Of a DNA stretch of 64,000 nt, positions 1 through 9,536 are shown piece by piece. How positions within the stretch are numbered: the first letter of the stretch is position 1; every line of letters begins with the position of its first letter. The position numbers and the translations under genes are program-made. The stretch spans positions 20,455 through 84,454 of the forward strand of contig JAJXUD010000011.1 of assembly GCA_021783235.1 (NCBI GenBank), read 5' to 3'. The notes under the pieces were generated by a model that did not search any database, had not been told where the DNA came from, and saw only the letters and a list, made by a program, of their open reading frames with translations. Source of the DNA: Myxococcales bacterium (lineage in GTDB: Bacteria > Myxococcota > Myxococcia > Myxococcales > JAKAPL01).

Positions 1-1
1 G

Positions 2-2326
2 CTGACGGGCGCCGTCGCCCGCGCGAAGAGCAGCGAGACCGAGCTGCGCGAGCTGCGTGGCCGGCTCGAGCCGCTGCGCCGCTCGCTCGAGGAGGCCGAG
101 AGCGGCCGCGCCGCCGCCGAGGCGCGCGCCCAAGCCGCCCGGGGCGCCGCGGAGAAGGCCGCGGAGGAGCTCGAAGTCGCGCGGCGGGCCCTCGCCGCCG
201 CGGAGACCGAGGCGCACGAGCGACTCGCCGAGGCCGGACGGCTCGCCGCGGAGCGCGATCGGCTGCGGCAGGAGCTCGAGCAGGGCGGCAGCCGTCTCGG
301 CGAGCTCGAGGCCGAGCTCGAGCGGCGCGGCGAGGCGGAGCTGCGCGCGGCGGCCGAGCGCGCGGGGCTGCGCGCGGCCGTCGAGGAGCGAGACGAGCGG
401 CTCGCGCAGCTCGCGGCCGAGCTCCAGTCCCAGAAGGCCGCGGCCGGCGCCCGCCTCTCCGAGCTCGAGGCCGACCTCGTCGCGCTGGTGAACGCGAAGG
501 AGCAGGTCGAGCTCCTCCTCGCCGAGACGCGCCAACGGGTCCGGGATCAGGGCCAGCTCGCGGAGGAGGCGGCACGCCAGATCGATGGGCTGCGGGTCTC
601 CGAAGCGGCCCTGCGCAAGGAGCTCGCCGACGCGCGGGCGCACGCCGAGCGCGGCGTCGCCGAAGCCGAGGCGCTGCGGGCCGCCGAGGCGGGGCTGCGG
701 CGGGAGCTCGCCGACGCGGCCGAGCGGCTGAGAGGGGCGATCGCCGACGCGTCGGACGCCGCCGAGCGCGCCGCCGAGCTCGAGCCGCGGATCGAGGAGG
801 GTCGCGCCCGCGCGGCCCGCCTCGAGCGCGACATCGCGACGCTCGCAGCCGCCGAGTCGCAGGGGCGGGCCCGCGCCGAGATCGCCGAGGCCCGGGCGCA
901 GTCGGTCTCCGAGGCCCTGCGCCGCGTCGAGCAGTCCCAGGCCGACGGGCGCGCCGAGCTCGATCGGCTGCGGGAGGAGCATGCCGCCCGCGAGGCGCTC
1001 CGGCTCGAGACGGCGAGGGCGCTCGAGGCGCAGGCCTCCCAGGCGCGCGAGGCGGCGGGGGCGCTCGCGATCGAGCGCCGCGGCGCCCAGGAGCTGCGCG
1101 AGCGGCTCTCGCGCGCCGACGATCTGCTGCGCGCCGCGCAGGCGCGGGCCGATGCCGCCGAGCGGGAGACTCACGAGCAGGCGGACCGGCTCGAGGCCTC
1201 CGAACGGCGCCTGCGCGAGCTCGACCTGACCGCGTCCGAAGCGGGGCGGCGAATCGCCGAGGCGGACGAACGGGCCACGGCGGCCGAGCGGGCGCTCGCC
1301 GAGGCGAACGAGCGGCTGCGAGCGGCCGAGGGCGGCGCCGGCGTGGCGAACGAGCGGCTCGCCGAGGCCGAGCGGGGGGTCGCGGAGGCGTCGGGGCGCG
1401 CCGCCGCGGCGGAGAAGCGAATCGAGGAGGCCGAGCGACGGCTCTTCCAGGCGGAGTGGCGGGCCGAGGAGGCGGAGCGGCGCGCCGACGGGGCCGAGCG
1501 GCTCGTCAGCGAGGCCAAGGCGGCCGCCGCCGAGGCGACACCCCGCATCGAGGAGCTCGAGCGCGAGCTCGAAGGCGCCCGGCGGCGCGCCGAGAGCGCG
1601 GACGCCGACCGCGAGACCGTCGCGCTCGCGCTCTCCCAGGCGCGCGAGAGCGGGGCGAAGGCCAGCCTCGCGGCCGACGAGGCGCGGGCCGAGCGCGAGG
1701 CCTCGCGGCGACGGATCGAGGAGCTGCTCGAAGGGCAGGAGGCGTTGCGCGCCGAGGCCGACCGGCTGCGGACGGCCCTCGCCTCGGCCGAATCGGGCGC
1801 CGCCGCCCGCGAGGGGCTCGAGGGCGAGGTCGCGCGGCTGAAGGCCGAGCTGCTCGCGGCGCAGCAGCAGCGGCTCCAGGCCATCCGGCCGGTGGTCGCC
1901 GACGACTGGGGCGCCCAGGCCGAGGGCGCGAGCCTGCGCTCGGAGATCGAGCGGCTGCAGGGCCGGATCGCCGAGCTCGGGCGCGAGGTCCAGGAGACCC
2001 GCCGCGAGCTCTCCCTGCGGGCCGAGGAGGCGGCACGCGCGCCGCTGCTCGCCGCCGAGCGCGACCGGCTCGAGGCAGCCCTGGCGGCCGCGCAGGCAGA
2101 GCTGCGGCAGCTCGCCGCCCTACCCAGCGTCATGCTCGGCCAGGCGCTCGCCGCGGTCGGCGAACCCGCGGACGACGTCCTCTCGCTGCGCGCCCAGGCG
2201 GACGCCCGCGAGGAGAAGCTGAACCTCCTGCGCCAGGAGCTCGCCGACCGGACCGACCGGATTGCGCGACTCGCGACCGAGCTCGGCGAAGCCCAGGCGC
2301 GCACGAGCCGATTCGCCGGGAGCTGA
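2..2326 (+). CDS. Ala/Glu/Arg-rich coiled-coil protein, 5' end outside window
   Basis: Frame of ORF 488..2326 stays open to the window edge (LTGAVARAKSSETELRELRGRLEPL...); continuous heptad-like E/A/R/L-rich sequence. Confidence 0.8.
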   Translation: MTGAVARAKSSETELRELRGRLEPLRRSLEEAESGRAAAEARAQAARGAAEKAAEELEVARRALAAAETEAHERLAEAGRLAAERDRLRQELEQGGSRLGELEAELERRGEAELRAAAERAGLRAAVEERDERLAQLAAELQSQKAAAGARLSELEADLVALVNAKEQVELLLAETRQRVRDQGQLAEEAARQIDGLRVSEAALRKELADARAHAERGVAEAEALRAAEAGLRRELADAAERLRGAIADASDAAERAAELEPRIEEGRARAARLERDIATLAAAESQGRARAEIAEARAQSVSEALRRVEQSQADGRAELDRLREEHAAREALRLETARALEAQASQAREAAGALAIERRGAQELRERLSRADDLLRAAQARADAAERETHEQADRLEASERRLRELDLTASEAGRRIAEADERATAAERALAEANERLRAAEGGAGVANERLAEAERGVAEASGRAAAAEKRIEEAERRLFQAEWRAEEAERRADGAERLVSEAKAAAAEATPRIEELERELEGARRRAESADADRETVALALSQARESGAKASLAADEARAEREASRRRIEELLEGQEALRAEADRLRTALASAESGAAAREGLEGEVARLKAELLAAQQQRLQAIRPVVADDWGAQAEGASLRSEIERLQGRIAELGREVQETRRELSLRAEEAARAPLLAAERDRLEAALAAAQAELRQLAALPSVMLGQALAAVGEPADDVLSLRAQADAREEKLNLLRQELADRTDRIARLATELGEAQARTSRFAGS

Positions 2327-2341
2327 CGCGCGAGGTTCCCC

Positions 2342-4687
2342 GTGGCGTCGTCTGAAAAGAGCCGACTCCAACGGCGGCCGCGCGACCGCGCGGCCCCGGC
2401 CCCCTCCCCCCGCCGCCGGCGCTGGCCCTGGGGGCTCCTGCCCATCGCGGCGCTCGTCGCCTGGGGGCTCTGGCCGTCGGGCCCGACGACCGCTGGCGGC
2501 GGCGCTGGAGCTGCCACGGCCTCGCCTGCGCGGGCGGACGGGGACTCTTCGGACGATGGCGGCGAGGCTCCCGCTGCCGCGGCCTCCCTCGGTGGAAAGG
2601 TCGTCGAGCGGGGCGCGGGCCCGGTGGCGGGGGCGCGCGTCGTCCTCGCCGACGACGCCGACCGGCTGCGGGAGACATCGAGCGGCGACGGCGGCAGCTT
2701 CCACTTCGACGATCTCCCGCCCGGCAACTACCGGCTCCAGGCCGAGGCCGGCGCGCTGACCTGCGATCCGCTGGGGCCGCTCCCCGTCGCGGCGGGGGAC
2801 GACCTGCGCGGCCTCGTGATCGAGCTCTCCCCGGGCGTCCGGCTCGCGGGCCGGGTCCTCGACCTGAGGACCCGCCAGGGCATCGGGGGCGCGACGCTCA
2901 CGGTCGCCGGGAGCGCGATCTCCTCCACCGCCGACCCCGGCGGCCGCTACCTCTTCGCCGCCGTCCCCGCCGGCGATCGGACGATCGTCGCCGAGGCCCA
3001 GGGCTACCTGAAGCGCAGCGTTCGGCTCTCGTACCCGCCGGGCGCCAGCGCCGCCGGGCTCGACCTCTACCTCCGGCGCGCCGCCCACGTCGCGGGCATC
3101 GTGGTCGACCCGGGCGGCACGCCCGTGCCCGGCGCCTCGCTCTGGGCCAGCCGGTACCGGGCGAGCGGCGAGGACGCCCCGCTCGCGCCGCTCGCCCGCG
3201 AGACCGGCCCGGACGGCCGCTTCGCGGCCGACGTCGAGCCCGGCCTCTACCGGCTCGTCGCCCGCTCGCCCGGCTTCGCGGAGGGGCGCAGCGGCGAGCT
3301 CGACCTCGCCGAGGGGAGCTCGCGAGAAGATCTGCGGCTCGCGCTCGCCGCGGGCGGCGAGATCGACGGCACGGTCGTCGACTCCGCCGGCGCGCCCGTG
3401 GCCTCGGGCCGGGTCCAGGCGCTCTTGGCCGACGATCGCTGGCCGGTCGCGGAGACGGCGCTCGGCGCGGGCGGCCGCTTCTCGCTCCACGGCGTCCCGG
3501 CGGGCCACCTCGTCGTGGTGGCGGACGCGGCCCAGGCGCGCGGCGAGGCCGAGGCGAGCCTCGAGTCGGGAGGGCAGGCCCAGGTCGAGATTCGGCTCGG
3601 GGCCGAGACGCTCGAGGGCAGCGTGGACGACGGCTCGGGTAGCCCGGTCGCGGGGGCGCTCGTCGTCGCGAGGCCCGTCGGCCTCGGCGAGGCGGGGGAG
3701 CGTTCGACGCTCTCGGCGGCGAACGGAAGCTTCCACCTCGGCGGGCTCGTCGGAGGTCGCTTCGACGTCGCGGCGAGCAAGGACGACGGCTCCGCCGAGC
3801 TCCGCGGGATCGTGGCGGGCAGCCGCGACGTCCACCTCTCGCTCGCGGTCGGCTCGGTGTCGGGCTGGGTCGAGAGCCCGGACGGCGCCGGGATCACGGA
3901 CTTCACCCTCTCAGCGGAACCCCAGGTCCCGGGGCGGGGCCGGCCGCGCAGCCAGCACGTCTTCGACGCGCGGGGCGAGTTCAAGCTGGTGCTCGCCCCG
4001 GGCAGCTACGTCTTGCGGGCCAGCGCGCCCGGCTACGCCGAGGGGCTGCTGAGCGACGTCTCCGTGGCCGGCCACGAGCCGACCTCGGGCCTTCACCTCC
4101 AGCTTCGACCGTCCGGCACGATCGACGGGCTCGTCCTCGACGCCTCGACCGGAGCGCCGCTCGTGGGCATCCACGTCGCGGTCGACCGCGGCCACGCCTG
4201 GGCCGTGGGCCGGGAGGCGGGCGGCGCCTCGGCGACCAGCGGCCTCGACGGCCGCTTCGCGCTGCGCGACGTCGCGCCGGGCCGCTGGCCGGTCTTCGCC
4301 GACTCGGCGGACTTCGAGCTGGCGGGGCCGCCGCCCGTGGTGGCGGTCGATCCCGGAGCCGACTCGCCGCCGGTCGAGCTGCGGATGCGCCGCGCCGGCA
4401 AGCGCGAGCAGGAGTACGCCGGCATCGGGATGTCGATCTGGCAGCGGGGCGGGAGCAAGTTCGCCGCCGAGGTATTCGAGGGCGGCCCAGCCTTCGAGGC
4501 GGGCGTGCGCGGCGGCGACGAGATCCTCGCCGTCGACGGCGCCGCCGCCCAGTCGCTCGGGCTCCCCGATCTGGTCGCCCGGATCCGCGGCCCGGTGGGG
4601 AGCGAGGTCACGCTCGACATGCAGCGCTCGAACGGCGGCCCCGGCTACGAGGTCGTCGTCCCCCGCGCCGACATCAAGATGTTCTAG
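2342..4687 (+). CDS. Membrane-anchored protein with repeated carboxypeptidase-regulatory-like (Ig-fold) domains and C-terminal PDZ domain
   Basis: GTG start; N-terminal TM (WPWGLLPIAALVAWGLWP); repeats of the type G.V.D..G.PV.GA.V; C-term GGPAFEAGVRGGDEILAVDGAAAQSL is PDZ-like. Confidence 0.75.
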   Translation: MASSEKSRLQRRPRDRAAPAPSPRRRRWPWGLLPIAALVAWGLWPSGPTTAGGGAGAATASPARADGDSSDDGGEAPAAAASLGGKVVERGAGPVAGARVVLADDADRLRETSSGDGGSFHFDDLPPGNYRLQAEAGALTCDPLGPLPVAAGDDLRGLVIELSPGVRLAGRVLDLRTRQGIGGATLTVAGSAISSTADPGGRYLFAAVPAGDRTIVAEAQGYLKRSVRLSYPPGASAAGLDLYLRRAAHVAGIVVDPGGTPVPGASLWASRYRASGEDAPLAPLARETGPDGRFAADVEPGLYRLVARSPGFAEGRSGELDLAEGSSREDLRLALAAGGEIDGTVVDSAGAPVASGRVQALLADDRWPVAETALGAGGRFSLHGVPAGHLVVVADAAQARGEAEASLESGGQAQVEIRLGAETLEGSVDDGSGSPVAGALVVARPVGLGEAGERSTLSAANGSFHLGGLVGGRFDVAASKDDGSAELRGIVAGSRDVHLSLAVGSVSGWVESPDGAGITDFTLSAEPQVPGRGRPRSQHVFDARGEFKLVLAPGSYVLRASAPGYAEGLLSDVSVAGHEPTSGLHLQLRPSGTIDGLVLDASTGAPLVGIHVAVDRGHAWAVGREAGGASATSGLDGRFALRDVAPGRWPVFADSADFELAGPPPVVAVDPGADSPPVELRMRRAGKREQEYAGIGMSIWQRGGSKFAAEVFEGGPAFEAGVRGGDEILAVDGAAAQSLGLPDLVARIRGPVGSEVTLDMQRSNGGPGYEVVVPRADIKMF

Positions 4688-4693
4688 GCCCCG

Positions 4694-6436
4694 CTAGAGC
4701 AGCTCGCCGCGCTCGCCGAGGAGCAGCTCGCGGACCAGCGGGATCGGCGGGGCCCCCACCGAGAGCAGCGCGTCGTGGAACTTCTCGAGCGAGAAGTCGG
4801 CCCCGAGCTTCTTCTGGTAGTCGTGCCGCAGCTTCTCGATCTCGAGCTTGCCGAGCGCGTAGTAGAGGTAGATCGGATCGGCGGTGCCCCGCTGCGCCTC
4901 TCGAAGGGCGTTGGCGTGCGTCATGTACGCCTCCTTCTCGAAGAAGCGGACGCCGTCCTCGAGGCTCATCCCGCGGGTGTGCATCCGGATGCCGACGAGG
5001 TAGCGGCAGAGCCGGACGAGCGCCCACTGCTCCTCGGAGATCCAGAGCTTCGGGTCGCCGTGGCCGTAGCCCTCCTCGAGCAGCATCTCCTCGGTGTAGT
5101 GGGCCCAGCCCTCGACGAAGGTGTTCGCTGTGACGAGCTTGCGGACGAGGGTCGGGCTCTTCGGGAGCCAGAGGAACTGGACGTAGTGGCCCGGGAAGGC
5201 CTCGTGGATGGCGGTGTTCGCGATGTCGCCCTTCCAGAACGCCTCGAGGTGCTCCTCGCTGCGCTCCGGGGACCAGCCCGCCTCCGGGAGCGTGATGTAG
5301 AAGTAGGCCTCGCGCGCCTTCGGCTCGAGCGGCCCCGGCGTGTCCATCGAGGCGAAGCTGAAGGCGCGCGCGAAGGGCGGCGTCTCGAGCACCTTCGGCA
5401 TGACCTCCGAGGGGACGCCGACGACGTGGTGCGAGACGCAGAACTCGCGCAAGGCGCCGAGCAGCTCCTGCGTCTCGGGCAAGAGCCGCCGTGCCGTCGG
5501 GTGGTCGCGAGTCAGCGAGGCGAGCAGCTCGAGCGGCGGCCTCGTCGGGTCGATCTGCTTCGCCGTCTCGGCGAGCCTCGCCTGCTGGCGGCGCAGCTCC
5601 GCCTCGCCGATCCGCAGGAGGTCGTCGACGGGGAGATCGACCATCTCCTCGTAGAGGAGCTTCTTGCGCCAGAGCTTCTCGCCCAGCCGGAAGTCGCCGT
5701 CGGCCTGCGGGAGGAGGTCCTTCTTCAGCCAGTCCCGGTAGGAGTGCAGGGCCTCCGTCGCGGCCTTGGTCGAGTCGGCGAGCGCCGAGACGAGCGCCGG
5801 GTCGTGCACCGACTCGAAGGCGGTCGGAACGTCGTGGGAGAGAAAGTCGATCGTGCCGTCGACGTCGTCCAGGGCGATCTCGACCCAGAGCTTCGGCGGG
5901 TGGGAGAGGTTGCGCTCGGCGTCGTCGAGCAGCCCTGGGATCGCCTTCTCCCGGGCGACGACGTCGCGCATCCGCTCGTCGAGCGGCGCGAAGTCGCGCC
6001 TCACCAGGCCGAAGACGCCCCAGGAGATCCGGTCGCCGTAGTACGAGGGCTGCCGCTCCCAGGAGCGGACCTCGGCGAGGTCGAGCAGCTCCGCCTGGAT
6101 CGACGAGAGGAGGAGCTCGCGGTCGATCCGGTCGTCTGGCGGCAGGCTCGCGGCCGGCATGGACGAGAGCTCGGCGAGCGAGGCCCGCAGCCGGCTGACC
6201 TCGCGCCCGATGGAGGCACGGGAGAGGTCGGGCATCGCGCTGTCCCGGTCGTGGAGCCCCTGGTCGGTCGCGTCTCCCGGCCGGAAGTCGAAGTAGCCCT
6301 TGAAGTAGCGCTCGACGAAGCGCTGGAAGGCGCGGTGGGAGTAACCGGTCTCGGCGGCGGACGGGGCCTCGGCCTGGGTCGTGGCGCAGCCGAGCGGCAG
6401 CAAGACGCAGAGGGCGAGGAGGTTCGGTCGGGACAA
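4694..6436 (-). CDS. DUF885 family lipoprotein (putative metal-dependent hydrolase)
   Basis: Lipobox LLPLGCATT; IHEAFPGHYVQ motif typical of DUF885. Confidence 0.85.
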   Translation of the reverse strand: MSRPNLLALCVLLPLGCATTQAEAPSAAETGYSHRAFQRFVERYFKGYFDFRPGDATDQGLHDRDSAMPDLSRASIGREVSRLRASLAELSSMPAASLPPDDRIDRELLLSSIQAELLDLAEVRSWERQPSYYGDRISWGVFGLVRRDFAPLDERMRDVVAREKAIPGLLDDAERNLSHPPKLWVEIALDDVDGTIDFLSHDVPTAFESVHDPALVSALADSTKAATEALHSYRDWLKKDLLPQADGDFRLGEKLWRKKLLYEEMVDLPVDDLLRIGEAELRRQQARLAETAKQIDPTRPPLELLASLTRDHPTARRLLPETQELLGALREFCVSHHVVGVPSEVMPKVLETPPFARAFSFASMDTPGPLEPKAREAYFYITLPEAGWSPERSEEHLEAFWKGDIANTAIHEAFPGHYVQFLWLPKSPTLVRKLVTANTFVEGWAHYTEEMLLEEGYGHGDPKLWISEEQWALVRLCRYLVGIRMHTRGMSLEDGVRFFEKEAYMTHANALREAQRGTADPIYLYYALGKLEIEKLRHDYQKKLGADFSLEKFHDALLSVGAPPIPLVRELLLGERGELL

Positions 6437-6467
6437 GGGCGGCTCCTTCGGGGGAATTTGGTGAGCT

Positions 6468-7361
6468 TCAGAGGATCCGGGCGAGGGCGACGTGGCGGCT
6501 CTCGTCCCGCGCGGCGCGGAGATCGCGCGTGAAGGACGGCGGCAGCAGCCGCCCGGCGAGCGCGCGGTGGGACTCGTCCTTGACCAGGCGGAAGGAGCGT
6601 TCCGAGAGAAAGCCCGCGACCTCGGCGGGCGCGAGCCCGAAGCGGTACGGCTCGCCGACCCGGGCGACGAGCCGGCGGATCGCCGCCTCGGCTCCCCGGG
6701 GCCGCTCGAGCAGCTCCCGGTCGACGTAGGTGAAGGCGAGGAGCGAGCCCGGGGCGGAGAGCGCGCGCACGGCCCCGAGCGTCGCGCCGACGGCGCGGGC
6801 CGTGAGGTAGGGCGTCACGCCCTCCCAGAGGGTGAGGGTCCGCGCGCCGGGGTCGTGGCCGAGCGAGGCGAGCCGCGCCGGCAGCTCGACGAGCGGCATC
6901 GCCTCGAAGTCGAACGGCACGAAGGAGACGGGGGCAGGCGGAGCGCCCATCCGCTCGAGCAGCCGCCGCTTTCGGGCCTGCGTCGCCGGGTGGTCGACCT
7001 CGAAGACTCGGCAGCCCTCGAGCTCGCGCGAAAAGCGCCAGGCGCGCGCGTCGTAGCCCGCGCCGAGCAAGAGGAGCTGCCGGCCGCTCGCGCGCGCGAA
7101 GTCGAGCACGATCTCGTCGAGCGCTCGCGTGCGCAGCTGCATCCAGAGCATCGTCCGTCGCACGGGCCCGACGGCGATGGAAAAGAGCGGCGCGAGCGCC
7201 GGGCGGCGCGAGGCGGCGCGGCGCAGCCGGACGGCGAGCTCGCCGCCGAAGCGAGCGCCGTAAGGATCGTCGCAGAGCCTCGCCTCCCGGGGCAAGAGCG
7301 GCGCGAGGCCTCGCATCGCCGCGACCCAGCCGGCGGTCGCGCTCGGAGCGCCTTGCTTCAC
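6468..7361 (-). CDS. Leucine carboxyl methyltransferase-like class I SAM methyltransferase
   Basis: LLLLGAGYDARAWRF, FEVDHPATQARKRRLL, LTLWEGVTPYLT motifs; GTG start inferred at 7361, overlapping the upstream gene by 4 bp. Confidence 0.8.
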   Translation of the reverse strand: MKQGAPSATAGWVAAMRGLAPLLPREARLCDDPYGARFGGELAVRLRRAASRRPALAPLFSIAVGPVRRTMLWMQLRTRALDEIVLDFARASGRQLLLLGAGYDARAWRFSRELEGCRVFEVDHPATQARKRRLLERMGAPPAPVSFVPFDFEAMPLVELPARLASLGHDPGARTLTLWEGVTPYLTARAVGATLGAVRALSAPGSLLAFTYVDRELLERPRGAEAAIRRLVARVGEPYRFGLAPAEVAGFLSERSFRLVKDESHRALAGRLLPPSFTRDLRAARDESRHVALARIL

Positions 7362-8089
7362 CGACGCTTCCGCCTGCCGCGCGGCGGCGACGGCCGGGCT
7401 TCGCGCATCCCCTCGACCGCCCCCTCGAAGGGATCGGCCTCGCCCTCGCCCGCGGCGGGCTTCTGGCCGGCCGCCTCCTCGAGCCGCGCGAGCCGCTGGG
7501 AGAGACGGCCGAGCGCCTCGGCCACGGGGTCCGGGAGATCGGCGTGGGCCACGTCGACGGGACGACTCTGGTGGCGCACGAGTCTGCCGGGGACACCGAC
7601 CACGGTGGCATTGGCCGGAACGTCGCGGATGACCACCGATCCCGAACCGATGCGCGCCCCCTCGCCGACGTCGATCGCGCCCAGGACGCAGGCGTTCGAG
7701 CCGACCACGACGTCCTGGCCGAGCCGAGGGTGGCGCCGCACCCGCGCATGGCTGACGCCGCCGAGGACGACGCCCTTGTAGAGGACGCAGCCGTCGCCGA
7801 CCTCGGCCGTCTCGCCGATGACCACCCCCATGCCGTGGTCGATGAAGACGCCGCGCCCGATCCGCGCGCCCGGATGAATCTCCACCCCCGTCAGAGTGCG
7901 GCCCAGCTGCGAGAGGATCCGAGGCCCGAGGACGAGGCCGCGCCGCCAGAGCGCGTGCGAGATCCGGTGGATCCAGAGCGCGTGGAGGCCGGGGTAGCAG
8001 AGCGCGACCTCGATTCGCCCGCGCGCGGCCGGATCCTGTCGCAGCGCGGCGTCGACGTCCTCGGCGGCCCGTTCGATGAAACCCCACAT
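7358..8089 (-). CDS. cysE: Serine O-acetyltransferase
   Basis: MWGFIERAAEDVDAALRQDPAARG..., left-handed beta-helix hexapeptides, IDHGMGVVIGETAEVGD. Start trimmed from ORF 7358..8539. Confidence 0.9.
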   Translation of the reverse strand: MWGFIERAAEDVDAALRQDPAARGRIEVALCYPGLHALWIHRISHALWRRGLVLGPRILSQLGRTLTGVEIHPGARIGRGVFIDHGMGVVIGETAEVGDGCVLYKGVVLGGVSHARVRRHPRLGQDVVVGSNACVLGAIDVGEGARIGSGSVVIRDVPANATVVGVPGRLVRHQSRPVDVAHADLPDPVAEALGRLSQRLARLEEAAGQKPAAGEGEADPFEGAVEGMREARPSPPRGRRKRR

Positions 8090-8175
8090 GATCGGCGGCT
8101 CTTGTATCGAACGAATGGGCCGGGGCCAAGGGGGCCCGAACCACGGACCACGAAGGAGCCCGGGCGCCTCGGGGC

Positions 8176-9444
8176 TTACTGCGGCGGGCTGCCCCGGAAG
8201 ATCTGCATCAGGCCGCCCGAGTTCATCTGCAAGAAGAAGCCGAAGCTGAACTTGATCTCGCCATTCGCGTCGACGAGCGCCGGCGGTGGATTCAAGAACG
8301 GCTGGGCGCGCTTGAAGGCGCCCATCGCCTCCTCGTCGAGGAAGTCCACTCCGCAGCTTCGCTCCACCGTCAACTCGCGCACGCCCCCCTCGCGGTCGAG
8401 CGTGATGCTGAGGATGGTGCGCCGGTCCCGCCAGCCGTAGATCTGCCCCGAGGGATCTCGGCGCCGCATGACGCTGCCCGGATCCCAGTGCTCGGCGACG
8501 CTCTGCTTCACCCGGTTGAAGAAGCCGGCGTACTTCCATTCGCGCGTGTTGAGGAAGGTCCCCTCCCCTTCGTCCACGCCCTCGAGGTGGTCGGGGGCCG
8601 GCGCGCCGGCGATCCGGTCGAGGATCGACTGCGACGGCACGAGGTTCAGCTTCGAGCCGGTCCCGCCCGTCCCGAACGCCTGAGCCGACTCCCCTTCTCC
8701 CTTGCCCTCCTGGACCCGGAAGCGGCTCGAGTTGCCATGGACCCCCTCCGTGGCGCTCCGCTCGGGCAGCTCGCCGTTCTTCCCGGGCGCCACCGCGAGC
8801 TGCTGGCGTGGCTTCACGTCGGGGATCTCGAGCTTGTGCCCGCCCTCCCGCGCCCGCTCCGCCTGCCGCTGCTTGCCCACCGACGGCTGGCCGATGGCCA
8901 TCACCTTGTCGCCCGCGTCCTTGCCGGGGAGCTTCTGCGGCTTCGCGACGGTGGTGTGGCGCGGCATCGCATTCTTGTAGAAGGCGCTCTTCTGCTGCGA
9001 CTGCGTCTCACGCTGAACGTGGGTGTTGTACTCGGAGTAGCGGTGGGTGTCGGCCGGGGGATTCGTATCGGGAGTCGGCGCCACGTCGACGATCTGGCCC
9101 GGAATCTTCGGCGGCTCCGGCTTCTTCTCGGCCGGTTTCTGCTCGGGGGCCGGGGTCGCGAGCTGCGGCGCCTGCGTCTGGGGGCCGGCCCGGCGATCGG
9201 TCTCTCCCTCGGCCTGCCGGTTCGCCGCCCACTGTGAGGGCGAGAGATCGAGCATCTGGACCTGCGCGGGAGGCCGGCCCAGCTCGGAGGAGGGCTCGGG
9301 CAGGCTCGCGACGAGGAGACCGAACCCGAGGAGCAGAAGGGCGACGGGGAGCGATCCCAGCGCCGCGAGGACGAGGCGACGCCGGTCCTCGCGCCGGTGG
9401 CGGAGGCGGTAACGGAGGTAAGGCTGCCGCTCGACGACCGGCAT
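8176..9444 (-). CDS. TonB C-terminal-domain protein with N-terminal TM anchor
   Basis: N-terminal TM LALGSLPVALLLLGFGLLVASL, Pro-rich linker, C-term TonB-like RRTILSITLDREGGVRELTVERSCGVDFLDEEAMGAFKRAQPFLNPP. Confidence 0.75.
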   Translation of the reverse strand: MPVVERQPYLRYRLRHRREDRRRLVLAALGSLPVALLLLGFGLLVASLPEPSSELGRPPAQVQMLDLSPSQWAANRQAEGETDRRAGPQTQAPQLATPAPEQKPAEKKPEPPKIPGQIVDVAPTPDTNPPADTHRYSEYNTHVQRETQSQQKSAFYKNAMPRHTTVAKPQKLPGKDAGDKVMAIGQPSVGKQRQAERAREGGHKLEIPDVKPRQQLAVAPGKNGELPERSATEGVHGNSSRFRVQEGKGEGESAQAFGTGGTGSKLNLVPSQSILDRIAGAPAPDHLEGVDEGEGTFLNTREWKYAGFFNRVKQSVAEHWDPGSVMRRRDPSGQIYGWRDRRTILSITLDREGGVRELTVERSCGVDFLDEEAMGAFKRAQPFLNPPPALVDANGEIKFSFGFFLQMNSGGLMQIFRGSPPQ

Positions 9445-9536
9445 CAGTCTCCCTGTGACGGAGAATCCATGGGGAGTCTAGCAGCCCCACCAACGTTATT
9501 CATGCCAGCAGTCATGGGGGTGCTGACGATCTGGGG

